Source: Staphylococcus chromogenes (lineage in GTDB: Bacteria; Bacillota; Bacilli; Staphylococcales; Staphylococcaceae). Taken from it: a DNA stretch of 64,000 nucleotides. Below the pieces are notes generated by a model. That model made no database searches. It saw only the letters and a program-made list of their open reading frames with translations, and had not been told where the DNA came from. Below, one piece after another: positions 1 through 8,118 of the stretch (positions are counted from its first letter, which is position 1; every line of letters begins with the position of its first letter). The stretch is taken from contig NZ_CP118953.1 of NCBI RefSeq assembly GCF_029024625.1, positions 434,001-498,000 of the forward strand, written 5' to 3'. The translations under genes and the position numbers were made by a program.

Positions 1-2
1 TC

Positions 3-443
3 GATGAAGCGGGGGTGTATGGTTTAATTATTCCAGATATGCCTTTTGAATATGCTGAACAATTAAAAGCACGTTATCCTCAACGCCGTGTCAAAATCAT
101 TTCACTGATCGCCATGACAGCAAAAGAAGAACGCCTCAAACAAATTGCGCAACACGCTGAAGGTTTCATATATACGGTCACAATGAATGAAACGACAGGT
201 CAAAATGGGCAGTTCCATCCTGAATTAAAAACTAAAATCCAACACATCCAAAATGAAACAGAGATTCCTGTAATGGCTGGATTTGGGATCAGAACGCCTG
301 AGCATGTTCGAGAGATTAGCATTGTAGCAGATGGCGTTATTATAGGGAGTGAAATCGTTCGCCGTTTAGAGGAACAGGGCATCGAAGGCACACGGCCCTT
401 TTTAAAACAAGTGCGTCAAGTGTTAGATGAAACATTATCATAA
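3..443 (+). CDS. trpA: Tryptophan synthase alpha subunit (5' end cut off by window)
   Basis: This is the C-terminal part (about 146 residues) of TrpA, which splits indole-3-glycerol phosphate into indole and glyceraldehyde-3-phosphate and passes indole to TrpB in the cytoplasmic TrpAB complex. The open frame runs in from the window edge; the GTG at 15 is an internal valine codon, not a start. Visible family segments are GLIIPDMP, the GFGI loop near the C-terminus, and the phosphate-binding stretch DGVIIGSEIV. A full TrpA is about 240-270 residues, so roughly the first 40 percent lies outside the window. It is presumably the last gene of a trp operon reading in from the left. The identification is firm. 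Confidence 0.93.
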   Translation, partial: DEAGVYGLIIPDMPFEYAEQLKARYPQRRVKIISLIAMTAKEERLKQIAQHAEGFIYTVTMNETTGQNGQFHPELKTKIQHIQNETEIPVMAGFGIRTPEHVREISIVADGVIIGSEIVRRLEEQGIEGTRPFLKQVRQVLDETLS

Positions 444-604
444 ATTCCCTAACTTTTTGAGGTGATATTAAAAAATGAGAGGCGCGTAATGAAACAGAAG
501 GCAATGGATTTGAGTTGAAATTGAGTAACATGATTTGTGTAAAAAGCATGAGAACGGGTTATAATAAAGAGTAACAAATTCATTGTCGAGAGGATGGGGC
601 ACTG

Positions 605-1312
605 ATGGCATATACTTATATTTTTGATTTAGATGACACGTTGTACGATCAATTGGGTGCATTCAATGTAGCGTATCATTATCACTTTGCGGATAGCGAT
701 ATTGGTGTTGAAACGTTGTACCGGCATTTTAGACATTATAGCGATATGGTGTTTGAACAAACCCAAGAAGGTCAAATGACACTGACAGAAATGCATATTT
801 ATCGGATAACCGAAGCGGTGAATGATTTTGATATCGCATTGCCAGAGAAAAAAGCACTCGATTTTCAAAAAGACTATGAAAAAGCGCAACAACATATTGC
901 CTTGTCGCATCCTATTAAGACATTATTGTATGACTTAAAACAAAGCGGAGTTCAAGTCGGGATTATTACCAACGGTGAAGGGCATCATCAACGTATGAAA
1001 TTCAAAGCGTTAGGATTAGATCATCTTATTCCAGAAGATCATCTCTTTATCTCTGCTGAAGAAGGAATGATGAAACCCGACGTCGCTTTGTTTGAACATG
1101 TCGCACAAACGTTAGAATTAAATCCTCAAAAAACGTTTTATATCGGTGACAACTTTGAAAATGATGTGGTCGGTGCCTTAGATGCAGGATGGCGAATGAT
1201 ATGGTTTAATCGCCGTAATCGTGCACGAACAAAGGAAGGCTATGAACCAGATTTTGAAGTAGAGTCAGAAGAAGCGCTAGTTGACTGCATTCGACAACTT
1301 CAAAATAAATAA
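605..1312 (+). CDS. HAD-family phosphatase (pyrimidine 5'-nucleotidase/phosphoglycolate phosphatase-like)
   Basis: A 235-residue HAD-superfamily hydrolase, probably a cytoplasmic phosphatase acting on small phosphorylated metabolites. All four HAD motifs are visible: FDLDDTLYD near residues 7-15 (nucleophile Asp and DxT), IITNG near 119-123 (motif II), a Lys in MMKPD near 155-159 (motif III), and IGDNFENDV near 178-186 (motif IV). The region between motifs I and II is predicted helical, as in a C1 cap of the YjjG/Gph type. The start follows a plausible GAGGATGGGG ribosome-binding sequence. It is separated from trpA by 160 bp, so it is probably transcribed on its own, and it ends at a good hairpin terminator. 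The substrate cannot be read from sequence. Confidence 0.8.
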   Translation: MAYTYIFDLDDTLYDQLGAFNVAYHYHFADSDIGVETLYRHFRHYSDMVFEQTQEGQMTLTEMHIYRITEAVNDFDIALPEKKALDFQKDYEKAQQHIALSHPIKTLLYDLKQSGVQVGIITNGEGHHQRMKFKALGLDHLIPEDHLFISAEEGMMKPDVALFEHVAQTLELNPQKTFYIGDNFENDVVGALDAGWRMIWFNRRNRARTKEGYEPDFEVESEEALVDCIRQLQNK

Positions 1313-1321
1313 AGGAATTTT

Positions 1322-1362
1322 AAAACCACCTAAGTGTGATTTCTCAACACTTGGGTGGTTTT
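1322..1362 (+). terminator. Rho-independent terminator after the HAD gene
   Basis: Complementary arms AAACCACC and GGGTGGTTT flank an inner AAGTGT/ACACTT stem, with T-rich sequence following. It lies 10 bp after the HAD stop codon. Confidence 0.85.
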
Positions 1363-1391
1363 GAATTTTATTGAAACATAAATAATTTCAT

Positions 1392-1690
1392 AAATTTGAT
1401 TGTTCCACAAAGCCTCGCTTTTCTGGGAGCATTACAGAAATCTATCTGATTTCGTAGTAATGCCTGCCGGTGCATGAAGACGTTAGGAATGTAATGAGTT
1501 ACGTCTTCAGTACACCTATGAACTTGCGTGAATAGGTGGTCCTTATTTAAAGTTGCGTAAAGCTTAAAAAGCGCATGCTCAATCCAGTCAGCTACTGCCA
1601 CTTTTTTATTGTAGCAAGCAAAAAACCTTAAAATGGATTTTCGGTTTCGGCTAGATGCCTCAGAAGTCTCGGCTAGGAACCAATCAAATT
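1392..1690. repeat. MITE-like dispersed repeat, copy 1 (about 299 bp)
   Basis: A non-coding element filling most of the 1313-1786 gap. Its ends are imperfect inverted repeats, AAATTTGATTGTTCC at the left and GGAACCAATCAAATT at the right. A second copy lies at about 8621-8831. Shared blocks include AAAGCCTCGCTTTTCT near the left end, GTACACCTATGAAC in the middle, and a long right-hand block around 1629-1680 that includes GATGCCTCAGAAGTCTCGGC. A strong internal hairpin occurs at about 1430-1473 (GCATTAC and GAAATC paired with GATTTC and GTAATGC). Short open frames inside it have no ribosome-binding site and are not shared by copy 2. Confidence 0.7.
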
Positions 1691-1786
1691 CGCTATATTT
1701 ATTTACGAACCTAAGATATAAATCTTTTTAACGACTCGGTTTAACTGATTTAATTATTGGTGTCTTTTATGTCTAACTGCGTTTTT

Positions 1787-2215
1787 TTATTGTGCCATGA
1801 TGTCGCGTGTGAAGCGTATGCCTTGTTCTGGTGTTTCATACATTGTAATCGCATTGAGGGACACATCGTCAGGAAGATGTGTGCTAAAAACTTCCCAAAT
1901 CCAGTGAATCATATTTTCTAATGTAATATTCATATCAGGCAACGTATCATTTAAGAGCTGACCTTCTAAGTGAGGGGCAAGGTGTGTTTTATAAATTTTG
2001 TCAATAACTCTAAAATCGACACCCATGCCTAATTCATCCGTTTTCGACCATAATTCTACATCTAATAAATAGCGATTATCTTTTAAATCGTGATGCGCTG
2101 TTTCATTGAAAAAGATACGAGCATCAGCGGTAAATTCATAATGTCTTAACACTAAAATCGTTTTTTGATGACGCGCAAATTGCTTTGGCGCTTGGACATG
2201 ATCAAACTTTGACAT
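1787..2215 (-). CDS. Divergent QueD/6-pyruvoyl-tetrahydropterin synthase-like protein
   Basis: A 142-residue protein resembling the T-fold family of 6-pyruvoyl-tetrahydropterin and 6-carboxytetrahydropterin synthases (VDFRVIDK and an LENMIHWIWE-type helix). Typical QueD enzymes bind zinc through a His in an FSAAH-like segment and two His in HGHxY. Here those segments read FTADAR and LKDNRY, so the usual ligands appear absent; this copy may have lost or changed its activity. The start chosen is the ATG at 2215, preceded by GAGG at proper spacing; a longer in-frame extension would be hydrophobic and lacks such a site. It is not in a queuosine gene cluster here. Family membership is an inference from pattern; function is unknown. 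Confidence 0.6.
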   Translation of the reverse strand: MSKFDHVQAPKQFARHQKTILVLRHYEFTADARIFFNETAHHDLKDNRYLLDVELWSKTDELGMGVDFRVIDKIYKTHLAPHLEGQLLNDTLPDMNITLENMIHWIWEVFSTHLPDDVSLNAITMYETPEQGIRFTRDIMAQ

Positions 2216-2417
2216 AACTTCGACCTCATTTCCTTTTTTATTAGCATAACACACGAAATGTGTCATAAGAAAATATATGAAATAGACGTAAATGTAAAAA
2301 AAATAGGCGATAATCATGCTAATCGTGTAAAATAATCGATAACATGTATATGCACTCTGTTGAAGGGAGGGCTTTGGTGCAAACTTATACTATGACGTAT
2401 GAGCATCAGCTAAATGT

Positions 2418-3023
2418 CTATAATTGTTTAACCATGCGATATAAATGATATGGGTCATGATGAAGCGCTTGATCAATAGTAAATCCCTGCTTTTTGTAGA
2501 GTTGTTGGGCTTCTATGTTATCTTGCTTCACGGTTAAAGAGACTTTACGGTAACCATGATGATGCGCAAAGACGTCAATATGTTGTAACAGTTCAGTAGC
2601 AATGCCTTGACGATGGAATTCAGGCATCACCGCTAGGAGCGTAATGTGAAATTCGTCATCTTTTCCTTCTTCAAGTGCGAGTAATGCTCGGATATTGTTG
2701 GCATATTCATAAAGATGTTTGAAGACATTCCATTGTTTGAGTTGCAGGATATGCCAAAATGTGTAGACATCAGCTTTAACGATTTGTTTTGCAGGCATCG
2801 CCGTGATAATTCCAGCGACTTTGCCATCCACGTGAGCGACCCAACTGAAATCATAGCTAAATCGATTGTGTTTTTTCTTCCATAACGTATGAATATGCGC
2901 ATAGATTTCATTTAATCGACCTGTACCAAAAAGGGGGTAACTCATTTCTTCTATGGCAAGTGTTGTTAAAAATCCAGATTCAGGAAGTTCCGGATAAGCA
3001 GGATGAATGTCAACAGTAGTCAT
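2418..3023 (-). CDS. GNAT-family N-acetyltransferase
   Basis: A 201-residue Gcn5-related acetyltransferase, transferring acetyl from acetyl-CoA to an unknown amine. The acetyl-CoA-binding motif A is clear: HITLLAVMPEFHRQGIATEL near residues 133-152, with the RQGIAT pyrophosphate loop, followed by a VKQDNIEAQQLYKKQGF segment typical of motif B. The start at 3023 is chosen because GGAGGAGG lies 8 bases upstream; the longer frame back to 3083 has no such site. It stands alone, divergent from the ABC transporter pair. The substrate is unknown. Confidence 0.8.
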   Translation of the reverse strand: MTTVDIHPAYPELPESGFLTTLAIEEMSYPLFGTGRLNEIYAHIHTLWKKKHNRFSYDFSWVAHVDGKVAGIITAMPAKQIVKADVYTFWHILQLKQWNVFKHLYEYANNIRALLALEEGKDDEFHITLLAVMPEFHRQGIATELLQHIDVFAHHHGYRKVSLTVKQDNIEAQQLYKKQGFTIDQALHHDPYHLYRMVKQL

Positions 3024-3174
3024 AAAAGGGCCTCCTCCAAATTTAATGACATATATACCATGCCCTAGTTGGACATTTCTCAAACAATCAGTAATTCTTT
3101 TAATCGATAAATTATCTTATGAGTTGAGGTATAATAGTATTCACATTCATCTATCTATTTAAAGGAGGGAGACG

Positions 3175-4953
3175 ATGAAGGTTTTTCGTGCGTTAAGCTG
3201 GTTTTTCAAACAAGAGAAATGTCGCTTTATCACTGCCTTTTTGGCCATGTTTGTGACCGCATTTTGTAGTTTGGTTCCACCTCAAATTATTGGGCGTGTC
3301 ATTGACCATATGACTTCAAAAACGTTGACCTCACACTTATTAATGATGTATTTAGGTCTTATCTTATTCACAGGTCTGATGGTTTATGTGCTGAGATACT
3401 ATGCACGTCTACAATTATTCGGTGCGAGTGCGAAATTAGGACGGCTACTTCGTCAGCAATTGTATGACAAATACATCAGTATGCGGGCCCAATTTTTTCA
3501 AACGTATCGTACAGGAGACTTAATGGCGCATGCGACCAATGATATTCGTGCGGTACAAAGTACGGCGGGTGTTGGGGTCATGACGATTTCAGATGCACTG
3601 ATCATGGGTGGGATGACGTTAGTGATGATGGCAGTAACGGTCAGTCCTAAACTCACATTAATTGCCATGTTACCGTTGCCGATTTTAGTGATTTTGACGC
3701 AATTCTATGGGAAATTACTGCATAAAGGGTTTAAAGATGCGCAAGGTGCGTTTAGTGAACTCAATGATAAAACACAAGAAAGCATTGCGGGTGTCAAAGT
3801 GACGAAATCTTTTGGTTATGAACGTGCAGATGAAGAAGATTTCCGCGAGTTGAGTGATCGTGTTGTCGCGAAAAATCTTAAAGTGACGAAAATCGACGCA
3901 CTATTTGACCCTACGATACAGCTCGTGATTGGGGCAAGTTATTTATTAAGTGTGGTATTTGGGGCTTATATGGTCATAGGAAAGGACATTACGATTGGCC
4001 AACTGATTACTTTTACGACATATCTCGGGATGATGGTTTGGCCTTTACTGGCGCTTGGATTTTTCTTTAATATTGTGCAACGTGGCAGTGCGTCGTATGA
4101 ACGTATTTTAAAGTTATTGGCAGAGCCTGACGATACACATGACCAGGAGTCGTTATCGGTGGCACCAACAGGAAATATACGTTTTCAACTGAAAGAGTTT
4201 ACGTTTCCAGAGGAAACGGACCCAAGTTTACACGATGTGACTTTCACAATAGAACCCGGAATGACGGTCGGCATTGTGGGGAGTACAGGTTCAGGGAAAA
4301 GTTTATTGATTCGTATACTCTTAAGAGAGTTTGATCCTCCTCGTGCTGAAGATGTCACTTTCGGGGGTTACCCTTTAAGTCAGTATCCCATTGACTTATT
4401 GAGAGCGCAGTTTGGGTATGTTCCTCAAGATCATTTTCTTTTTTCATCAACGATAAGAGGAAATATTGCGTTTAGTCAACCTGATATTGACGACGCGACA
4501 CTTTATCATGCTAGCGAGATGAGCCGTATTCATCAAGATATTATGACCCTTCCTGCCCAATACGACACAGTTGTGGGAGAACGGGGCGTCTCACTTTCAG
4601 GAGGTCAAAAACAGCGGATTTCAATTGCACGGGCGCTCCTTGCAAATCCAGAAGTGCTCATCCTTGATGATTCGCTGTCTGCGGTAGATGCGGAAACAGA
4701 AACACAAATCCTCCAAAATTTAAAACAAGCGCGTCAAGGTAAAACCAACATTATTACCGCACATCGTATGAGCGCAGTTATGCATGCCGATTTAATTATT
4801 GTGATGCGAGAAGGGACAATTTTAGAACAAGGCACACATGAAACCTTGATGGCACAACAAGGTTGGTATGCGGAAACATTTCAAGCACAAGCGATGGAAC
4901 ACCGATTAACAGAAGCGCTCGGTGACACTGTAAAAAGGGGGGGAGGAAGATGA
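3175..4953 (+). CDS. bmrC: Heterodimeric ABC multidrug exporter, BmrC/YheI-type subunit
   Basis: A 592-residue half-transporter: six predicted membrane helices (about residues 15-300) fused to an ATPase domain. Walker A is GSTGSGKS near 369, the signature is LSGGQKQR near 474, and Walker B is VLILDDSLSAVD near 493-504. The catalytic glutamate after Walker B is Asp, as in B. subtilis BmrC, so the ATP site to which this subunit contributes Walker B should be degenerate. It should pair in the membrane with the next gene's product to export drugs or lipids using ATP. AAAGGAGGG precedes the ATG. The stop overlaps the start of the partner gene by 4 bases (ATGA), showing translational coupling. Confidence 0.87.
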   Translation: MKVFRALSWFFKQEKCRFITAFLAMFVTAFCSLVPPQIIGRVIDHMTSKTLTSHLLMMYLGLILFTGLMVYVLRYYARLQLFGASAKLGRLLRQQLYDKYISMRAQFFQTYRTGDLMAHATNDIRAVQSTAGVGVMTISDALIMGGMTLVMMAVTVSPKLTLIAMLPLPILVILTQFYGKLLHKGFKDAQGAFSELNDKTQESIAGVKVTKSFGYERADEEDFRELSDRVVAKNLKVTKIDALFDPTIQLVIGASYLLSVVFGAYMVIGKDITIGQLITFTTYLGMMVWPLLALGFFFNIVQRGSASYERILKLLAEPDDTHDQESLSVAPTGNIRFQLKEFTFPEETDPSLHDVTFTIEPGMTVGIVGSTGSGKSLLIRILLREFDPPRAEDVTFGGYPLSQYPIDLLRAQFGYVPQDHFLFSSTIRGNIAFSQPDIDDATLYHASEMSRIHQDIMTLPAQYDTVVGERGVSLSGGQKQRISIARALLANPEVLILDDSLSAVDAETETQILQNLKQARQGKTNIITAHRMSAVMHADLIIVMREGTILEQGTHETLMAQQGWYAETFQAQAMEHRLTEALGDTVKRGGGR

Positions 4954-6734
4954 GTGAATCACAACCTCAAATGACGTCTAAAGATCAAATGAAAACATTA
5001 GGAAGGCTTTTAAAATATACATTCCCGTTCAAATTACTCATTACGTTAGCCCTTTCAATGTTAGTGTTAACGACAGTAGCGAGTATGTTGATACCATACA
5101 TCGTAAAGGTCTTCATTGACCGTTACCTCGTCCCACAACATTTCCCGGGAAATGAAATCACCTTTTTGCTTATATTGTTTATTTTTGTAGAGCTAACAGT
5201 TGCAGTCACTGGCTATTTGAGCGTTTACTTTTTAGAGTATTTGGCATTAAAAGTCATACAACAACTTCGAATAGACGCCTTTCATGATATCTCAAGTTTG
5301 GGCATGCGTTTCTTCGATCAAACACCGAGTGGGAGTATTGTTTCACGTTTAACAAATGATACAGAAGCCATTGTGGAGATGTTTACGGGAGTTTTAGCGA
5401 CCTTTTTAGTGGCCATTTTTATGGTGATTTCAAGTTTTGTGATGATGTTTGTCTTAGATTTCAAGATGGCCTTTTTTGCGTTAGGTTTCGTGCCACTCAT
5501 TGCGCTCGTTTTAGGGTTATACCGTAAATATGCATCGATTTATTTTTATGAAACAAGACGCAAACTCTCAGATTTAAATGCGAAACTCGGTGAATCGATT
5601 GAGGGAATTAAAATCATTCAAGTCTTTAATCAGCAACGCCGATTGAAATCAGAATTTGCGGAGATTAATTCCTCGCATTATCACTATATGATGAAAACCA
5701 TTCGGTTAGACAGTTTATTACTTAGACCTGCCATTACTTTGATTTCTACATTATCTATTATTGCGATTTTAGCGTATTTCGGCCTATTAAGTTTTAGGAC
5801 AGCAGTCACAGCGGGGACAGTTTATGCCTTTATCCAATATATGCAACGTTTTTTCGAACCTATCAATCAGGTCAGTCAAAATTTAAATATTTTTCAACAA
5901 GCGGTCGTGTCCGCCAGTCGTGTGTTTCACATGATGGATAACCAAGATATTGCCCCTGCACAACACCAAGAAAACGGCCATATTCAAGAGGGGTGGATTG
6001 AATTTCGTGACGTCTCATTTAGTTATGATGGAAACCAAGACGTTCTGCACCATATCAGTTTCGTTGCTGAACCAGGACAAACAGTAGCACTGGTCGGACA
6101 TACGGGGTCAGGGAAAAGTTCTATCATTAATTTGTTTATGCGCTTTTATGAATTTGAACGGGGAGATATTTTCATCGATGGACAATCGATTAAAACATTT
6201 CCGAAAGCGGAATTAAAAGAAAAAATCGGTCTCGTCCTGCAAGATCCATTTATGTTTTACGGGACAATTGAATCCAATATTAAACTCTATCACCCCACAA
6301 TGACATTCGAACAAGTCGAAGCAGCCGCAAAATTTGTTCATGCGCACGAGTTTATTATGAACTTTAAAGAGGGATACCAACACCCTGTGATTGAAAAAGG
6401 GAGCACACTTTCAAGTGGCCAACGTCAACTGATCGCTTTTGCGAGAACGATGGCCATTGATCCCAAAATATTAATATTAGACGAGGCGACTGCGAATATT
6501 GATTCAGAAACGGAAGAACTTATCCAACAATCGTTGACAAAAATGCGCCACGGTCGAACAACTATCGCCATTGCCCATCGCTTATCCACAATTCAAGATG
6601 CAGATTTAATACTCGTTTTAAACCGTGGGGAAATTGTGGAACGAGGCACACACGATGAGTTAATTCGAAAAGGGGGCATTTACGAAAAAATGTATCAATT
6701 ACAACGACACGGAGAAGTGACCTCGTCGGAATAA
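4950..6734 (+). CDS. bmrD: Heterodimeric ABC multidrug exporter, BmrD/YheH-type subunit
   Basis: The 594-residue partner of the preceding half-transporter, with a six-helix membrane domain and C-terminal ATPase. Walker A is GHTGSGKS near 383, Walker B is ILILDEATANID near 508-519 with the normal catalytic Glu, and the signature reads LSSGQRQL (Ser where Gly is usual). The combination of DD/LSGGQ in one subunit and DE/LSSGQ in the other matches the asymmetric BmrC/BmrD pair of B. subtilis, which has one competent and one degenerate ATP site. A GGGGGGAGG sequence precedes the ATG inside the end of the upstream gene. The pair ends at a hairpin terminator shared with the convergent merR gene. The natural substrate is unknown. 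Confidence 0.87.
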   Translation: MSESQPQMTSKDQMKTLGRLLKYTFPFKLLITLALSMLVLTTVASMLIPYIVKVFIDRYLVPQHFPGNEITFLLILFIFVELTVAVTGYLSVYFLEYLALKVIQQLRIDAFHDISSLGMRFFDQTPSGSIVSRLTNDTEAIVEMFTGVLATFLVAIFMVISSFVMMFVLDFKMAFFALGFVPLIALVLGLYRKYASIYFYETRRKLSDLNAKLGESIEGIKIIQVFNQQRRLKSEFAEINSSHYHYMMKTIRLDSLLLRPAITLISTLSIIAILAYFGLLSFRTAVTAGTVYAFIQYMQRFFEPINQVSQNLNIFQQAVVSASRVFHMMDNQDIAPAQHQENGHIQEGWIEFRDVSFSYDGNQDVLHHISFVAEPGQTVALVGHTGSGKSSIINLFMRFYEFERGDIFIDGQSIKTFPKAELKEKIGLVLQDPFMFYGTIESNIKLYHPTMTFEQVEAAAKFVHAHEFIMNFKEGYQHPVIEKGSTLSSGQRQLIAFARTMAIDPKILILDEATANIDSETEELIQQSLTKMRHGRTTIAIAHRLSTIQDADLILVLNRGEIVERGTHDELIRKGGIYEKMYQLQRHGEVTSSE

Positions 6735-6740
6735 CAGAAT

Positions 6741-6784
6741 AAAAGCGCTCAAAATTCAGAAAGAATGGATTTTGAGCGCTTTTA
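6741..6784. terminator. Bidirectional terminator between bmrD and merR
   Basis: AAAAGCGCTCAAAAT pairs perfectly with ATTTTGAGCGCTTTT around a 14-base loop, giving A-run and T-run on both strands. It separates two convergent transcripts. Confidence 0.88.
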
Positions 6785-6830
6785 AAATGATAAAATCTAA
6801 CAAATTTCATCGAGCTTTAAAGCGAGGAGT

Positions 6831-7574
6831 TTAGGCATAATGGTAGATGATTTTGGCCAAAAGTTCCGGGGCACCTTCACCTGCCAGATGAGTGTAATAT
6901 TGCGCAAAGCGTTCATCATGGACATAAAGGTCGGCCATTTGAAGGTGATAATTTTTAGAATAATAAGGGGCCATAGCTTTTAACCAAGATTGATGAACAT
7001 TAAATATAAAGTGTGCTTTTTCATGTTTAAGTGACACGGGATTTTCTAACAAATCTTTGAGTGCCGTGCAAAGTTGACGTTCAGCTTCTTCAGCGTTTTT
7101 AAATGTAGTGTAGTCTAGGTTTAAATAATGTTGGTCGAAAGCTTCAAGTGTCGGTGCGTCATATTTTTCATTTAATTCATTCTCATATTGTGCTTTATTT
7201 TTTCTATATTCGGTTTGTTTAAAATGTTCAAAACGTTGTTCCACAGTCATAGTGGTTCCTCCTAATTGTCGTTTGATGTGTTGGATTTTTTTACTTAATT
7301 CCTCTTGTTGCTTCAATAACATCTCTAAATGATGGTGTAATGTCTGATTTAAATCACACGTTGGCTCATCCAATATTGCTTTAATTTGTGATAGTGGTAC
7401 ATTCATTTCTTTGTAAATTAAAATTTGTTGAAGCCGGTCTAAATGCGCATTATCATAATAGCGATAATCAGAGTTCGGGTGACGGTGTGCTTTTAATAAA
7501 CCTATTTGATCGTAGTACCTTAATGTACGGGTCGAAATATTTGTTTTCCTAGCCAATGCTTTAATCTGATACAT
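6831..7574 (-). CDS. MerR-family regulator with TipAS-like sensor domain
   Basis: A 247-residue transcription factor. The N-terminal MerR DNA-binding domain spans about residues 1-70 (LARKTNISTRTLRYYDQIGLL, then the Arg-Tyr wing YRYYD). A coiled coil follows at about 75-110, and the C-terminal helical part resembles the TipAS antibiotic-recognition domain (around MTVEQRFEHFK onward). Members of this group bind small molecules and twist the promoter DNA to activate it, usually including their own gene. The ATG at 7574 is chosen because GTGAGGTG precedes it; the track could extend upstream but would run through the promoter. The neighbouring ABC exporter is a natural candidate target, although the two genes are convergent, so this is inference only. 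Confidence 0.82.
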   Translation of the reverse strand: MYQIKALARKTNISTRTLRYYDQIGLLKAHRHPNSDYRYYDNAHLDRLQQILIYKEMNVPLSQIKAILDEPTCDLNQTLHHHLEMLLKQQEELSKKIQHIKRQLGGTTMTVEQRFEHFKQTEYRKNKAQYENELNEKYDAPTLEAFDQHYLNLDYTTFKNAEEAERQLCTALKDLLENPVSLKHEKAHFIFNVHQSWLKAMAPYYSKNYHLQMADLYVHDERFAQYYTHLAGEGAPELLAKIIYHYA

Positions 7575-7599
7575 CCTGTTCACCTCACTTTCTATGATA

Positions 7600-7630
7600 A
7601 ATGTACAGGTTGACGTCACGTCAAGGTCAA
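7600..7630 (-). promoter_or_regulatory. MerR-type promoter with 19-bp spacer and central palindrome
   Basis: Reading the minus strand, -35 TTGACC (7625-7630) and -10 TACATT (7600-7605) are separated by exactly 19 bp. The spacer holds the inverted repeat TTGACGT-G-ACGTCAA (7610-7624). Over-long spacers with a central dyad are the hallmark of promoters activated by MerR proteins, and this one lies directly upstream of the merR gene, so autoregulation is expected. Confidence 0.8.
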
Positions 7631-7636
7631 GCACAA

Positions 7637-7678
7637 AAAAGAGAGACGCAAAATCTTGAAGATTTACGTCTCTCTTTT
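7637..7678 (-). terminator. Terminator after the VOC gene
   Basis: AAAGAGAGACG and CGTCTCTCTTT pair, with an inner AAATC/GATTT stem. It lies just past the stop of the minus-strand VOC gene and upstream of the merR promoter. Confidence 0.8.
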
Positions 7679-7698
7679 AATATACGTTCAAAATAGGA

Positions 7699-8070
7699 TT
7701 AGCTTCTAACCGCAAAGTAGTGTCCTTCGTCGTCTGAAAAATTGAAAATAGTGCCTCCTGGCATATCTACTTTATCACCGACTGTGACACCTTTTGCTTT
7801 TAATTCGTCGTACAGTTGGTCAATATCTTGCGTGACAAACATCAAGGAAGGAGTTCCGGTATTGACACCCATACCCATCGCTTCTACTTTTGCTTTATCG
7901 TGTAAGACGATAGAAGTTTGCGCGTCGGTAGTCGGGCTTAATATGATGACACGCATATCGTTCGCCACATCGTCAGAAATGACTTTGAAGTTTAATTTTT
8001 CAGTCCAAAATTGTTTTGCGTTTTCTTGATCATCTACATATAACATGACTTCTTGTAATCGTTCAATCAT
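7699..8070 (-). CDS. VOC/glyoxalase-fold protein
   Basis: A 123-residue protein of the vicinal oxygen chelate superfamily, the fold shared by glyoxalase I, dioxygenases and fosfomycin/bleomycin resistance proteins. Two beta-alpha-beta-beta-beta halves are recognisable: MLYVDDQENAKQFWTEKLNF at the N-terminus and LMFVTQDIDQLYDELKAKGV in the second half, ending in the FNFSDDEGHYF motif. GGAGCCTC lies upstream of the ATG. Metal ligands and substrate cannot be assigned, and such stand-alone proteins are often simply annotated as VOC family. It has its own terminator and is 48 bp from the next minus-strand gene, so the two may be co-transcribed. Confidence 0.8.
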   Translation of the reverse strand: MIERLQEVMLYVDDQENAKQFWTEKLNFKVISDDVANDMRVIILSPTTDAQTSIVLHDKAKVEAMGMGVNTGTPSLMFVTQDIDQLYDELKAKGVTVGDKVDMPGGTIFNFSDDEGHYFAVRS

Positions 8071-8118
8071 AGTGAGGCTCCTTTATGTTTTAAAATAAAT
8101 TATGTGTTGGTCTATATA

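Noticed and set aside
1368..1601. 77-codon open frame on the minus strand
   Set aside because: It lies inside the dispersed repeat, lacks a ribosome-binding site and is not preserved in the second copy of that repeat.
4140..4200. Possible frameshift or gene fusion between the two ABC transporter genes
   Set aside because: Both frames are full length, and the ATGA overlap is the normal coupling arrangement for such pairs.
6741..6784. The bmrD/merR hairpin as another member of the GCCATC terminator family
   Set aside because: Its arms (AAAAGCGCTC...) do not share the GCCATC-AAATTTAT core.
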